Shown: positions 22,340-34,843 of the stretch, piece by piece
How positions within the stretch are numbered: the first letter of the stretch is position 1
How the letters are laid out: every line of letters begins with the position of its first letter
From: Dioscorea cayenensis subsp. rotundata
Lineage: Eukaryota; Streptophyta; Magnoliopsida; Dioscoreales; Dioscoreaceae
NCBI RefSeq assembly: GCF_009730915.1
Contig: NC_052481.1
Span: forward strand, 20,248,461 to 20,312,460
Length of the DNA: 64,000 bases
Direction: 5' to 3'
Notes under the pieces: model-generated
What the model saw: the letters and a program-made list of their open reading frames with translations, nothing else
Database searches by the model: none
What the model was told of the DNA's origin: nothing
Made by a program: the position numbers and the translations under genes

Positions 22340-24502
22340 GAAGCATGCGTAGCCCCAGACGATCTTTGAACTTAATTATTATGCATCTCAGTGGACAAAT
22401 GCTTGGTGAAGATATCCGCAAGTCAGTCTTCATTTCGACAATGATAAAGAGATATCAATCCATCTCCAACCAAGCTTCGATTGAAGTGGAAACACACATC
22501 AATGTGCTTCGTCCTGCCGTGATGTGTTGGATTTCTTGCCACCGCGATTGCGGACATGTTATCACACCACAGCTTGGTTGGTTTCTGATCTCCTTCCCCA
22601 ATATCATGTAACACCCTTCTGAGCCAGACGACTCGACAAGCAATAGCAGTACATGATATGTACTCTACTTCGGTGGTGGATAAGGTGACAATCTCCTGCT
22701 TCTTGGAGCCTCACGAGACAGCACTACGCCTCAACAGACATAGCATGCCTAATGTGCTCTTTCGGTTAGCTCTGGACCTCCTCTTCCCAGTCACTATTTG
22801 AGAAGGCCTCAATTATGTTAGTATCTTCATGTGAATACCATAACCCCAGATTCCATGAACCGGCAAGATACCTTAGTACCCTTTTGACATCACTAAAGTG
22901 ACTCTTGCGAAGCTTACTCATGAACCTAGATTAAAAATTCACAGAGAAAACAGTGTCTGGTCGAGTGTGAGTGATGTATAGTAACTTCCCAATTATGCTT
23001 CTGTATAGACCTGGGTCTATAAAATCTTCACTCTCGTCCTCTTGTAGCTTCTCATTCAGTGCCATTGGAGTTGGTATTGGTTTACATTGAGTCATGTTCA
23101 AGGTCATGCATCAAATTCACAATGTAACACCTCTGACATAAGAAGATACCATCTGCCCTTTGGTTCACTTCTAATCCTAGAAAGAGCCCCATTACACCCA
23201 AGTCTGTCATGCTGAAAGTTTGCATCATTTCTCTCTTGAACTCTTCGAGCATTGCAGATGAGGAGCTAGTATAGACTATGTCATCCACATACAAGCTTAT
23301 CACTAGAAATTCACCATCCTTTTCCTTGCCTCCTGTAGAGTGTATGTTCACTCTCACTTCTCCCAAACCCCATGTCCTTGAAATACTGATTAATCCGAGA
23401 ATACCAGGCTCTCGGCGCCTACTTCAATCCATAGAGAGCATTGGTTAGTTTACACACTAGGTGCTATTTTCCTTCCACAATGTATCCTGATCTGGTTGTG
23501 ACACATACACATCCTCATGAATTTTCCCATTAAGGAATGCCAACTTCACATAGAAATGACATACCTTCCAACCAGAATGTGTAGCAAGAGCAAGCAGCAA
23601 CCTTACTATTTCTAGTTCAGAGCCACCGGGGAGAACACTTCCTCATAGTCAATTCCCTGATGCTGTGTATAGCCTTTGGTCACTACCCTGGCCTTAAACT
23701 TCAACAGACCTTCAGCATTCAATTTCGTTTTGTAAATCAATTTTAGACCCACTGCCTTCTTTCCAGCCGGCAATGCACACAACTTTCATGTGTTATTACC
23801 AATGATTGCCTCCATTTCAATGTCCATTGCCTTCTGCTAATCCTTATATATTCTTCACAACCTCAATGATGTCCACAGGATCAGCCACATGCAGCGCGAA
23901 CGTGCATGACCGGTAGATATCAGTGAGAGATCTGGTTCGTATAAGAGGGGAATCCTCAGGTGATGTGATCCGAATGCTGAGTAATTCATCACTTGAATTA
24001 GTACTTGCTGGTCTTGCAACCACACATGTCTCTATGTTTGATCTTTCCAATTCTGAGGAGCTATATGATGCATCTGATCTTGCTTCAGACTTCTCCTCGA
24101 TCATGATTACAGGCCCACCGTGAGTCTTCATGAAAGATCACGTCCCTACTAATGAGAATCCTGTAAGATACTATTTTGTACAACCTGTAAGCTTTAGACT
24201 CACATGAATAACCTACAAATATATATTTTTCAGACTTCTCATCTAGCTTATGCAGCTTGTGAGATTGAATTAAAGTAAAAGCAAACACCCTTAGGTGCTT
24301 CACAGAGGGTAAAATCCCATACCAAACTTCATATGGGGACTTGTCCTTCAGCACATACGTCGGGGATTCGTTCTTCAGGTAAATGGTAGTGGGCATTGCT
24401 TCTTCCCAGAATTTGAGTGGAAGACCACCACCATTGAGCAAACACCTGACCATCTCAACCACGGTCCTATTTTTTCGCTCCACTACACTATTTTGTTGAG
24501 GT
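22340..24502 (-). pseudogene. Outer copia pol, 3' half (integrase end, RT, RNase H)
   Basis: From 24502 downward: integrase C-terminal region (QQNSVVERKNRT, then LKFWEEA), the linker, reverse transcriptase with YVDDI at 23276-23290, and an RNase H region ending near 22430 (HGRTKHIDV). Frames change repeatedly and stops interrupt, so nothing functional is made. The 5' half continues at 34844 on the far side of the inner element. Confidence 0.85.
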
Positions 24503-25266
24503 GTATATGATAGGAACAAATAGAGAAGATATTTAAGACAAGATGCAACTGAAGCTTGAAACTATTAACTGGAAATTCAGTGAAGCAAAGCTAACTTGCT
24601 TAACTTGAAGAGAATACAAAGACCACTAATATAGAAGACTCAAAAAGTAAAACATACACTACTGACACAACATACAAACATAAAGCATACACTACAAGAA
24701 AATTACTGTTTAGAAACAGTATTTTCCGTTTCTAATCCGTTACTAAAGTGACTATGCAACGGATTAGAAACAGAATATATCTGTTTCGAATACCCTTGTT
24801 TCTAATTTAAATAGAAACGGGAATATATTCCGTTTCTAAATTTAGAAACGGATTGAAAACGGAAAATATTATATTTCTAATTTTTGAAAAATTAAAACGG
24901 AATAAGATGTGTTGCTAATCCGTTCTAAGTTACAAAAATAAAAACGGATTCCAAACGGAATATTTTCTGTTTTATTTTTGTTTCCCTATTAGAAACAGTA
25001 GCTTTTTTTTGTTCCTAATCCGTTCCTAAAGTTTTTTTATAATTAAAAAACAATATTCAAACAAATAAATCGGTTTCTAATCCGTTTCTAACATTTAAGT
25101 CAATAAAATAAAATAAAAATTATATCCCTAATTTTTTTTTAAAAACCTGCTACATAAATTTTTAACCTAGAACACCAACAAATAAGATAAACTCATCAAT
25201 TCATACAAAAAGAAATATTTAAGTATATATGTTCAACACAAAATAATAAGTATACGACAAATACAA

Positions 25267-25569
25267 CTATAAGTCAACATCATGATCGTCAGTAACTGGT
25301 TGTGAGTCCTGTGCGGTAAACTGCAACTGCTGAAGAATCCTCCTCTCAAAACTCATTATCATGTCCTTCATTTGATGCATCATCTCCGCACGATATTGGT
25401 CCCGCTCCTCTTTCATTTCAAGCAAACTTTGTTGAAGCTCCTTGTTATTATCTTGTACTTGGTCAAGTGTCTGTTGAAGCCTGTCCTCACGATCTTGGAC
25501 TTGACTAAGAGTTTGACGCAATTCTCTAACCTCAGCATGTAGTGCCTCAGATGATAAACTTGTGGACAA
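25267..25569 (-). pseudogene. CACTA (En/Spm) accessory protein fragment, coiled coil
   Basis: 100 codons, largely heptad-like with repeated LRQTLSQVQD and LQQTLDQVQD units, then QFTAQDSQPVTDD. Such coiled coils end the smaller CACTA-encoded proteins in many plants, where they help in dimerisation. No DNA-binding or catalytic part is left. It lies near the left end of the element, the usual place for the end of a minus-strand gene in a CACTA element. Family assignment rests on context and composition. Confidence 0.55.
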
Positions 25570-27207
25570 ACTCGAAGATGAATGTGGATAAAAGATACAC
25601 GCCTGGGACCCTATTCCATAAACCCTAATCTACAAAGAAACAAATAATAAAAATAAAAATGTTGGACCTTATTAAGAGTTTTTAAATAAAAGAAAAAAAT
25701 AAAGGCACCAAAAAATGCAGATCCAGAAAGCAATAAACCAATAAAAGCACTCATTTGGATGCCACCAAGGCAATCAAAGAATAAAAAAAATAGATTAACT
25801 GCCCAAACAGCTGATTTCTACAAAAAGAAAAATCATCAAGGAAACAGAAAAACAAATTCATGTAAAAACAGTAGGTTAAAACATAATAAAATGGAAATCA
25901 AACAAAATCACTACAAGGATCTGAAGGAGACTTTCTATGATTGAAACAAAACAATTATATATGATGCCCCCAACTGAACTAGAAATATGGATCTGTTACC
26001 TTTCTTGGACAACCAAAATTTATAAAACATTATTAAAAAAAAAATCATTGCCCCAAAAATGAACTAACAGAGACTTTATATATAAAGTGATGGAGGAAGG
26101 CTAGGCAATCACACCTCAAAATAGGACATTAAGCTAAGAAAAACATGAGAATAATTCACTGATTCCTTTCCTACAAATACTCATCTCACTTACAGAAATA
26201 TTAGAACTTACTTACGCAAGAGTTTGACATAAATGGGAAAAAGACTTATATAAACCAAAACTTATCTAGATTTCTAGACTTACTGATAACTCAATTTACA
26301 ACAAAATTCAAAATAAATCCACCAAATCTGGTACACTTACGCAGACAAAAAAATGAAATTACCAAACTACCCCTAGCACATAAACACATTATTCTAATGC
26401 TTAGACAACTTCTAAACCTAAACCATGTCAATTGATAATGGAAATAAATGTTATGCATCAAAAGAATGATTGACATCATCATCTTTTTTCTTCCATATTA
26501 GTCTAATCATATGCTAGTTACACCTAAGTGGAAATTGGATTCATCATTTTCTCATGCAGTTAGATATGTAGCAAAAACTTAAGATGAAATCATGACTCAT
26601 CATTAATAATATTATGTTTCTGCAGGACATAATAACAAGAGAAGTCTACTTATGATAGTATACTGATTTTCTCAGATGGTTTGTAGGCATTACCATAAAT
26701 ATTTCCTTGTCCTAAACAAGCTGACATAATTAGGCACAAAACACTATTATACAAAACCCAAACCCCCATAACTATATATTGTGTTCAAGTCCTAATGGGC
26801 CATGCTACAATTTGTCACCCACCCAATAGAAGATCTGGAATCAGTTAGAACATCACTCCAACTGAATTTACCTCTAAAATGTTCATTACCAAATAAAACA
26901 AGTGTATTATATTTTACATGTTTTAGCAATTGAGAAATGACCCATGCTGTAATAACATAGGGCCTGGTGAATCAACAATAATGCAATCATGAAGCTGTAG
27001 AGCAAAAGACAAATTTGAATTTAAGGGCAAACAACTGAATGATTAAAAAACTAAAATAAGCAATGTAAATGTAACAAATAATTAAAGAACTGATTTGGTA
27101 CAATTTTCTAACAAAGATGTAAATAGAAGATTAGCATGAGCAAAAATCATACAAGCTAGATATAGCATGAAAAATGCTGATTTACGAATTATATAAATTG
27201 TCAGCAC

Positions 27208-28139
27208 CTTCAAAATTAAAGGAAGAGTTGATAGTTCTACAGATGGTAGCTCTTGCAGTTCACTGTTAACAGCATGAAACGGTTCATCTGAAAATGGCAC
27301 ATGATTGGTCATTCACTAATTAACCATTATCTGAAAATAGTAACCCATGCTAATGCACAAACAACACAATTTATATGAAGGAAGAAAATGAAATTAAATA
27401 ACAAATCATCCCCAATCTATGTGTTCAACTAACTTATAATACATCAAAAAGATCTTGACTACTCTCAACCATTATAGGGCAGGTTGCACACCAAAAAGGG
27501 AGGATCACACATTCTGAGAATTTAGACATGATGTCACAAATCACAACTAGGAGCATTAAAGGCAAAGAGAGTATTTGGTTGTGGGGTATGTTGGGACAAG
27601 CTAGTTTAAATAACCTTCCCAACCAAACACCACTTTCAAAATAACTTGGAATACTCTTAATTTATTCTCCAAAATTTTAAAAACCATAAGACTGGATAAC
27701 CTTAAGCATATCGAAAAACCATTATGCAGCAAAGTGGAAGTAAAAATGGTAGTGAACATCAACAATCAATAATTCATTTTAAAGCTTAATTTGGTTTAAA
27801 TTAGATTGTCAAGCCTATTAGCAGCATGGTTGATATCCCTCCCAATGACAATGACAAGCCATCTGGAATACAAGCCGAGCATTCTGTGTTTGATTTACGC
27901 ACACACAGGAGTATTCTAGAGTTAAGTAACTAGGAATATATGTCATATTTCACTATAATGTATCATTATGTATAACAAATTCTAAGAAGCCTATAATACA
28001 AGAGGCAAGAATGAACATACTCAGCCCCAGAAACTCAACCAAGCTATCCGCGCACAGCTTCTGCAGTTCCTTTTTGGGCTTGTCATTCCTCAGCAATGCC
28101 ACCACATACTCAGCCAGAATAACAGGATCGTCCTTAGTT
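27208..28139 (-). pseudogene. Captured exons, CCCH zinc-finger/RBM26-27-like RNA-binding protein
   Basis: Exon 28139-28021 reads DDPVILAEYVVALLRNDKP then KKELQKLCADSLVEFLG. This resembles the PWI-like N-terminal region of RBM26/RBM27 and its plant CCCH counterparts. It follows an acceptor (TTTTGATAG) and ends at a consensus donor (GTATGT). A possible further exon, 27287-27208, sits between CAG and GTGCTG; it keeps the phase and is open (EPFHAVNSELQELPS), though I do not recognise it. The zinc fingers and RRM are absent. The fragment lies within the CACTA element, downstream of the GT31 exon on the same strand. Confidence 0.6.
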
Positions 28140-28562
28140 CTATCAAAAGGAAAAACAAATAATCATCAGAAGAACATTACCAATACCCAAATTTCAATAT
28201 ATCCACGAATAGAAAATATACTAAAGTAAGAAACAAACCATCAACCAAGAATTCTACCATAGTACTAATCACATCAACTCTAGCTTTCTATAGCCATTTA
28301 AGCTCAGAGAAACTGGTATCTAATTAGGTTTTCAATCCATCAAATAACTTGAGAGGAAAAAAAAGCAGGGTGGGAAATAGGATTCTCAGCTCTTCAATAG
28401 AGAAATCATGCGCTAGGAATGAGAACCCTAAAATTCCTCAAAGATACTAGAGCTAGAGCCTAACTCGAAAAATCAAAATCAAACCATGTATTCGCATTAA
28501 ATTCGCTGAGATCTCTAACTAAAAAAATCAAAATCAAAGCATTGAAGAAGAAGAATAAGTAC

Positions 28563-28951
28563 CGAGTTAGAGCCTCTGGATCGGAAGGGAACCAAGTGCT
28601 CCGAAGCACAGCCCGACGATCAGCGAATCCAAACCTCGTCTGCACCCCGACGAAGCCCAGCAGCTTCGGCCGATCCTCCAACCCAGCACCGCCACCAACG
28701 CTAGATCTCGACCGGAAGTTCCTAAGCGTGTCCTTAGCTCTCCCACACCGGAACACCGAAACCTGCACAGTCCGCGGGGGGCGAAGGAGCACGACAATGG
28801 CGAAGACAATCCCGATGGCACCAACAAAGAAGAACACACAGGAGATAAGCGAGGAGAGGGAGATGCGCGGTGGCGGCGGCGGCGGCGGCGACGGGGGTAC
28901 TTCGAGGGATCGATTGAAGAGCGGCAAAATGAAGAAGAGAAGCAAGCTTTA
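28563..28951 (-). pseudogene. Captured first exon, GT31 beta-1,3-galactosyltransferase-like
   Basis: An open frame of about 128 codons has a type II signal anchor (SCVFFFVGAIGIVFAIVVLL), a basic stem, and LLGFVGVQTRFG then RRAVLRSTWFPSDPEAL, the start of the GT31 catalytic domain in plant galactosyltransferases of the Golgi. It ends at a donor (ACTCG|GTACTT). No ATG is in frame: the nearest upstream codon of note is a stop at 28949-28951, and the frame otherwise begins at TTG. The capture therefore seems to have lost the start or begun after it. The other catalytic exons, including the DxD-type motif, are not in the window. Confidence 0.75.
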
Positions 28952-29319
28952 CTTGTATTTTCCACCGCACGGCAAAATCAATGGATGAGATTTGCTGGGA
29001 TTTCATCAGAGGAACCAAGACCGTTCGATAGGAGTCATTCTGAGATGACCTGAGTTCATTCCAACCATATTATTCTTCATTAATTAATGGGAAGACTTTA
29101 TACTCATTTAAAATGAGAAGACATTTTTATTTGACATAAGATTAACTTATTTTTGTAATTTTTTAAATTTATTTGTTTTATATAATTTTGCACATGATTT
29201 TATAAGACTCTATAAAAGAAAAAAACTGAAGTTTATCAAATATGATAAATTTTAGCCTAAACTAATTATAATCATTTCAAATATTTCAATACTTCGATAT
29301 AAATAATTTCTCATGTGAA

Positions 29320-30180
29320 CATAGTAGAAACAGATTAGAAACGGATATGTTTTAATATTTAATAATATTTAAATAATATATTAATTTTAAAATTCGTTTC
29401 TAGTCCATTTCTATTAGAAACGGATTAGAAACGGACATTCTCTAATATTTCATAATATTTAAATAATATATTATTTTTTTAATCTGTTTCTAGTCATTTC
29501 TAGTAGAAACAGATTAGAAACGGATATTTTTTAATATTTAATGATATTTAAATAATATATTAATATCTAAATCCGTTTCTAGTCCCTTTCTATTAGAAAC
29601 GGATTAGAAACGGATTTTTTTTAATATTTAATAATATTTAAATAATATATTAATTTCTAAATCCGTTTCTAATCCTTTTTATTAGAAACGGATATTTTTT
29701 AATATTTAATAATATTTATAAAATATATTAATTTTTAAATCCGTTTCTAGTCCCTTTCTAGTAGAAACGGATATTTTTTAATATTTAATGATATTTAAAT
29801 AATATATTAATTTTTAAATCCATTTCTAGTCCCTTTCTATTAGAAACGGATTAGAAACAGATATTTGTTAATATTTAATGATATTTAAATAATATATTAA
29901 TTTTTAAATCCATTTCTAGTCCCTTTCAATTAGAAACGGATTAGAAACGGATATTTGTTAATATTTAATGATATTTAAATAATATATTAATTTTTAAATC
30001 CATTTCTAGTCCCTTTCGATTAGAAACGGATTAGAAACGGATATTTGTTAATATTTAATGATATTTAAATAATATATTAATTTTTAAACCCGTTTCTAGT
30101 CCCTTTTTATTAGAAACGGATTAGAAACGGATAGTTTTTAAAATTTTAATAAATCATATTTTAAAATACCCGTTTGTAAC
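29320..30180. repeat. CACTA subterminal tandem array
   Basis: About nine units of roughly 80-110 bp, each with GAAACGGATTAGAAACGGA, then ATATTTAATGATATTTAAAT, then a TCCATTTCTAGTCCC block. The last units are the most alike. In CACTA elements such motifs bind the transposase. The left end (24700-25100) has the motif in opposite orientation and less regular spacing. Confidence 0.8.
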
Positions 30181-30481
30181 CCGTTGTTATTAAAATCATA
30201 TTTAGAAACAGTTGTTATTCCATTGCGAATCCGTTGCAAGTTCAAACAGAATAAATTCTGTTTCTAATATTCTGTTTTTAAATTGCAACTTCCTTGTAGT
30301 GATAAAGGTAAGTTGAAAAGTAAACATCCAATCGCAGTTCATCCTTAAAGTGAGTTGTCCAATCCCATTGCAGCAGTATCTTTCCCATGCTACGTACACA
30401 GTAGCTACTGGTCACTAAGAGGTCAACTTTGTGTAGACTCAGCAGATGGTTCAGAGTAAAAGATATTCCAACATACCCCCA

Positions 30482-33400
30482 TTACTCTGAACCTCTCATC
30501 CCAAGCATGTTTCTAAGAGCTTCGAACTTGCAGTTTGGCAACCCTTTTGTGAACACATCGGCAACTTGATCAAGAGTGCTGCAATGAATGATGTTAATGG
30601 TGCCATCTTTAATCAGATCTCGAATAAAGTGATACCTTGTATCTATGTGTTTTGTACGCCCATGTAGAATGGGATTGCGAGCAATTGAGATGGCATATTT
30701 ATTGTTACACATTAAGGTCGTTGGGCATGCTTGCTTCTCGTTCATGTCCTGCAATAGACGACGCAGCCAAACAACCTCACAAGCAGCAGAGGTTACAAAG
30801 ATATACTCTGCTTCGGTGCTGGATAGAGCAGTAATTGGTTGTTTCTTTGAGCTCCAAGCTATGGCCCCAGAACCAAGCATGAAAACCCAGCCGCTAGTGC
30901 TTCATCGATCATCCGGTGATCCACCCCAATCGCTGTCGGAATACCCCACAAGCTTCAACTCATCACACTTTGTATAGTGGATCCCAAAATCCATAGTTCC
31001 GCTGATATAACGAAGAATTCGTTTTACAGCTCCGTAGTGATGCATAGTAGGTGATTGCATGAATCTTGAAGTCACAGACACATCATACATAATGTCTGGT
31101 CTGGTATGAATAAGATAGAGCAACCCTCCAACCATCTTTCGATACTTAGAGGAGTTTACTTTCCCAGAGCCATCTTCAACTTTAAGCTTCTCATTGGAGT
31201 TTATAGGGCTGGACACTGGCTTGCAATTAAGCATTCCGGCATTTCTTAATAATTCCTCAGCATATCTCCGTTGAGAGACCATTAATGTTTCTTTGAGTTG
31301 TCTGACTTCTAATCCCAAAAAATACTTCAAGGAGACCAGATCAGACATTTCAAACATATTCATCATCCTTTCTTTGAACTCCTTCGACATCACAATAGAG
31401 CGACCCCATGTAGATGATATCATCTACATACAAAACCATGATAGAAGAGTGTCCGAACTTCCTTCTTATTCTTGTGAGTATGTTGGTTCATTAGAACTCG
31501 AACAAGACCCATTCATTTGGAATTCCGAGTCTATCGCGGTACTGCCGAGCTCTTGGTGCTGACGAAGCCCATAGAGAGCTTTTACAAGTTTATAAACATA
31601 TTCTTCCTTTCCTTTAATAACGAATCCATTGGGTTGTTTTACATATACCTCTTCCTTCAAATCTCCGTTCAAAAACGCCATCTTGACATCCAGTTGGTGA
31701 ATGCACCAACCCCTCTACACTCCAATCGCCAGGAACAAGCGCACAGTTTCCATTCGAGCAACTAGGCTGAAGGCTTCTTCGAAATCGATACCTTCTATTT
31801 GTGTAAAGCCTTGTGCAACTACCGTGCTTTCTTTCGTAACAGGGACCCATCAGGATTCAATTTGGATTTAAATATCCATTTGAGTCCAATTGCCTTCTTT
31901 CCCTCCGGCAACCTGATGAGTTCCCAAGTTTTGTTTCGATGGATAGCTTCCATTTCCTCCTTCATGGCTTCGACCCAAGCTTCATACTTTGCTTATTCTT
32001 CAAAGGTTGTTAGATCTGCAGCAGTAAGGGCAAAGGAACAAGAGTCATATATCTCAGTTAAGCTCTTATACCTCGCCGGGGCATCGCTATCTTGTCCCTC
32101 ATCAGGTAGATAACTAAATGAGTGATTGATTAAATTCTGCACGTTTGATATTTGTTCATTGGAGTAAACAAATGGTGGATGACCATCCACTTGATCATCA
32201 GCATCATCATCGCCCATAATGTTTGATGCCATGAAATTTGTTGGTGTTGAGTCAGCATTACTCCCCCAATTCCATTTCTTCTTTTCATAAAACTGCACAT
32301 TCCTGTTAACCTGGACACGTTTAGTGATAGGGTCATAGGTTTTATATGCTTTAGCATTTTCACAGTAGCCTATGAAAATGCCAGGTGTCGATTTTGCATC
32401 AAATTTCCCTCTCATCTGCTGGTCAACAAATGAATAAGTGAGACAACCAAACACTTTCATATTCTCCACATTCGGCTTTGACCCCGTCAAAGCTTCATGT
32501 GGTGTTTGATTTTTCAGAGACTTCATCAACGCACGGTTCAGAATATATACAGCTGTGGCAACGGCTTCTCCCCAGAATTTTGGTGGCAATCCTGACTCGT
32601 TTAACATCGTCCTTGCCATCTCCGTTACAGTGCGGTTTTTCCTCTCTGCAATGCCATTTTGTTGAGGTGATCGAGTGCAGTCGACTCTTGCCAAATTCAC
32701 GAATGTTCACAGAATGATTTAAATTCATGCGACGTGAATTCTCCACCGCGATCATGTTGCGATGACTTCACGGCAACAATAGCTGCTTTTCAACTAAAAG
32801 CTTGAATATCTTGAACTGTTGCAAAGCATCAGACTTTCTTTGGAGGAAATAGACCCAACTGTGGCGTGAGAAGTCATCCATTAGTAGGAAGAAATAAATA
32901 TTACCTCCGATTGACGGTGTCCTCATTGGTCCTACCAAGTCCCCATGGATCAGCTCCAAGGGTTTGGTAGCCCTCCTTGCCAATATTGATGGGAATTCAA
33001 GCCTTGTTTGTTTTCCAAGTGAGCATGACTCACAAGGTTCTACTTCAGAAATGACAGGAAGTCCTAGAACCATCTGCTTCTCTGATAGTTCCTTCAAGCT
33101 TTTTTGATTCAAGTGCCCATATCTCCTATGCCATAAAACTGACATTTCTTCTCCTCTTTGTGCGACGTTTGCAGCTCCCATATCATTGGCTTCTAATGGA
33201 AAAAACCTGTGTGAAGTCATGCACACTTGTGCAATTTTTGCTTTAGAAACTACATTCTTGATAATACATTCACCACATGTGAATTCAATGCTATAACTGG
33301 AGCTCATCAGCTGCCCCACAGACAGTAAATTATGTGCCAAGTTAGGAACATATTGCACATTTGTCAAGGTGTTCTTCTTCCCGTCACTTGAGCAAAGGAC

Positions 33401-34456
33401 AACAGACCCAATACCTTCGACATGGAGTGTTTTTCCATCACCCAGTCTAATGGTTTGGTTTGATGCTTCTTCTATGTGGTGAAACAACTTCTTGTTCCCA
33501 GACGTGTGGTTAGAAAAACCACTGTCTATCAGCCATGTTCCTCCATCTTGAATTGCTTCTTCACTGGATGCCATGAATAGCAAGCCTTCATCCACTTCCT
33601 TGGTTTCTTCTGTGACATTTGCTTCTTTGCCTTTGTATCGATATTGTGACTTGATATGCCCGAATTTCTTGCATGCAAAGCACTGGATACCTCTGTATTA
33701 TTTGTTGCCATCAGTATTACGATCTTAATCTGAACTCCAGCTTTGACCGGGTCCTCGCCCTCTGTGGTACCCTTGACCGCGACCTCTACCTCTACAACCA
33801 CCATGCTCACGAGGTGAAACACCCTTGACATACAACGCCTTCTCTGTGGTCTTGTTCAACATCCAGTCTCCCTTCATGGCCTCTGAGAGACCCACTAAGT
33901 TCTTCAATAGTGAGAGAGCTCAGGTCCTTTGATTCGATAATGGACGACACCACATGACTGAACCTTGGAGTTAAACTCCGGAGAATCTTACCAACCACGG
34001 TTGGATCACCGAGCTCCTCTCCCAGGGCTCGTATATGGTACACTACAGTTAGCACCCTGCTAATGTAGTCTTGTACCTTTTCTCTGGTCTTCATGCGAGT
34101 ATTCTTGAAATCTTGATGATGAGAATGAAGCTGAGCAGCTGTGTTCTTGGGTGCAACCTTGATATTCTCCCTTCAAGATATCCCATGCCTTCTTCTCATT
34201 CCTCGTCTGTGAGATTCGAATGAGAACCTTGGCATCAAGCGCCTGCTGTATGAGACAAAGGGCCTTTGCGTTTCTCTTGATGTTCTCTGTTCTCTTGTGC
34301 TCATCTTCTTCTTCTTCATTGTACCCATGCCATTCCCCATAGATCACGAGAGAGAAGAATGGTCTCCATCTTCAAGCTCCATAGGTTGTAGCCATCTCCA
34401 TTAAAGGGAGGCACATTAACCTGAGAAAACCCAGCGCTACTCCCATTCACAGCCAT
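30482..34456 (-). pseudogene. Inner copia gag-pol polyprotein
   Basis: ATG at 34456 (MAVNGSS) opens a UBN2-type gag. A CX2C zinc-knuckle-like region lies near 33690, followed by protease with WLIDSG (about 33530), the GAG-pre-integrase zinc region (HRRYGHLN, CESCSLG), integrase core with MDDFSRHSW and QQNGIAERKNRT, reverse transcriptase near 31850-31400, and RNase H ending LGMRGSE at 30482. This is the standard copia order. Several frame changes (for example near 34070, 33530-33600, 32700 and 31430) and stops break it, though its LTRs are nearly identical, so the element may have been copied from a partly defective parent or decayed quickly. Confidence 0.9.
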
Positions 34457-34473
34457 TCTCCTTCAAGATGATT

Positions 34474-34486
34474 GTCTCTGATACCA
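34474..34486 (-). other. tRNA-iMet primer binding site of the inner copia element
   Basis: TGGTATCAGAGAC on the minus strand, one base from the LTR end, complementary to the 3' end of initiator methionine tRNA. Confidence 0.8.
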
Positions 34487-34843
34487 CTGATAGGAACAAA
34501 TAGAGAAGATACTTAAGACAAGATGCAACTGAAGCTTGAAACTATTAACTGGAAATTCAGTGAAGCAAAGCTAACTTGCTTAACTTGAAGAGAATACAAA
34601 GACCACTAATATAAAAGACTCAAAAAGTAAAACATACACTACTGACACAACATACAAACATAAAGCATAAAGGTAAGTTGAAAAGTAAACATCCAATCGC
34701 AGTTCATCCTTAAAGTGAGTTATCTAATCCCATTGCAGCAGTATCTTTCCCATGCTACGTACACAGTAGCTACTGGTCACTAAGAGGTCAACTTTGTGTA
34801 GACTCAGCAGATGGTTCAGAGTAAAAGATATTCCAACAGTATA

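Larger units (their letters stand above)
24690..30301. mobile_element. CACTA element inside the inner copia LTR, carrying host exons
   Basis: It begins CACTACAAGAAAATTACTG and ends TTCCTTGTAGTG, with a 3-bp duplication ATA at 24687-24689 and 30302-30304. The intact LTR at 34488-34838 shows the empty site (AAAGCATAAAGGTAAG). Both ends carry arrays of a subterminal motif around TTAGAAACGGATT. The only transposon-type reading frame is a coiled-coil fragment at 25267-25569, so it depends on proteins from elsewhere. The interior carries exons of one or more host genes on the minus strand. Confidence 0.92.
24508..34838 (-). mobile_element. Inner Ty1/copia LTR retrotransposon, young
   Basis: The LTRs are 34488-34838 (351 bp, 5' for the minus-strand genes) and 24508-30473 (3', split by the CACTA element). 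Both start TGATAGGAAC and end TTCCAACA on the plus strand. The TSD GTATA is exact at 24503-24507 and 34839-34843. The LTRs differ at about 4 of 351 positions, so insertion was recent. Removing the element and one GTATA makes the outer element's integrase frame continuous. Confidence 0.93.

Noticed and set aside
25759..25944. Lys-rich open frame near the CACTA coiled-coil fragment
   Set aside because: Poly-A-rich DNA gives Lys and Asn codons by composition alone.
28542..28988. Plus-strand open frame of 148 codons
   Set aside because: It is the antisense of the GT31 exon; the Gly run is the complement of the coding CCG-type proline run. The minus strand carries the recognisable protein.
29320..30180. 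CRISPR-like array
   Set aside because: Regular units with a conserved motif, but they lie at a CACTA end in plant DNA, the spacers are themselves repeats, and there are no cas genes.
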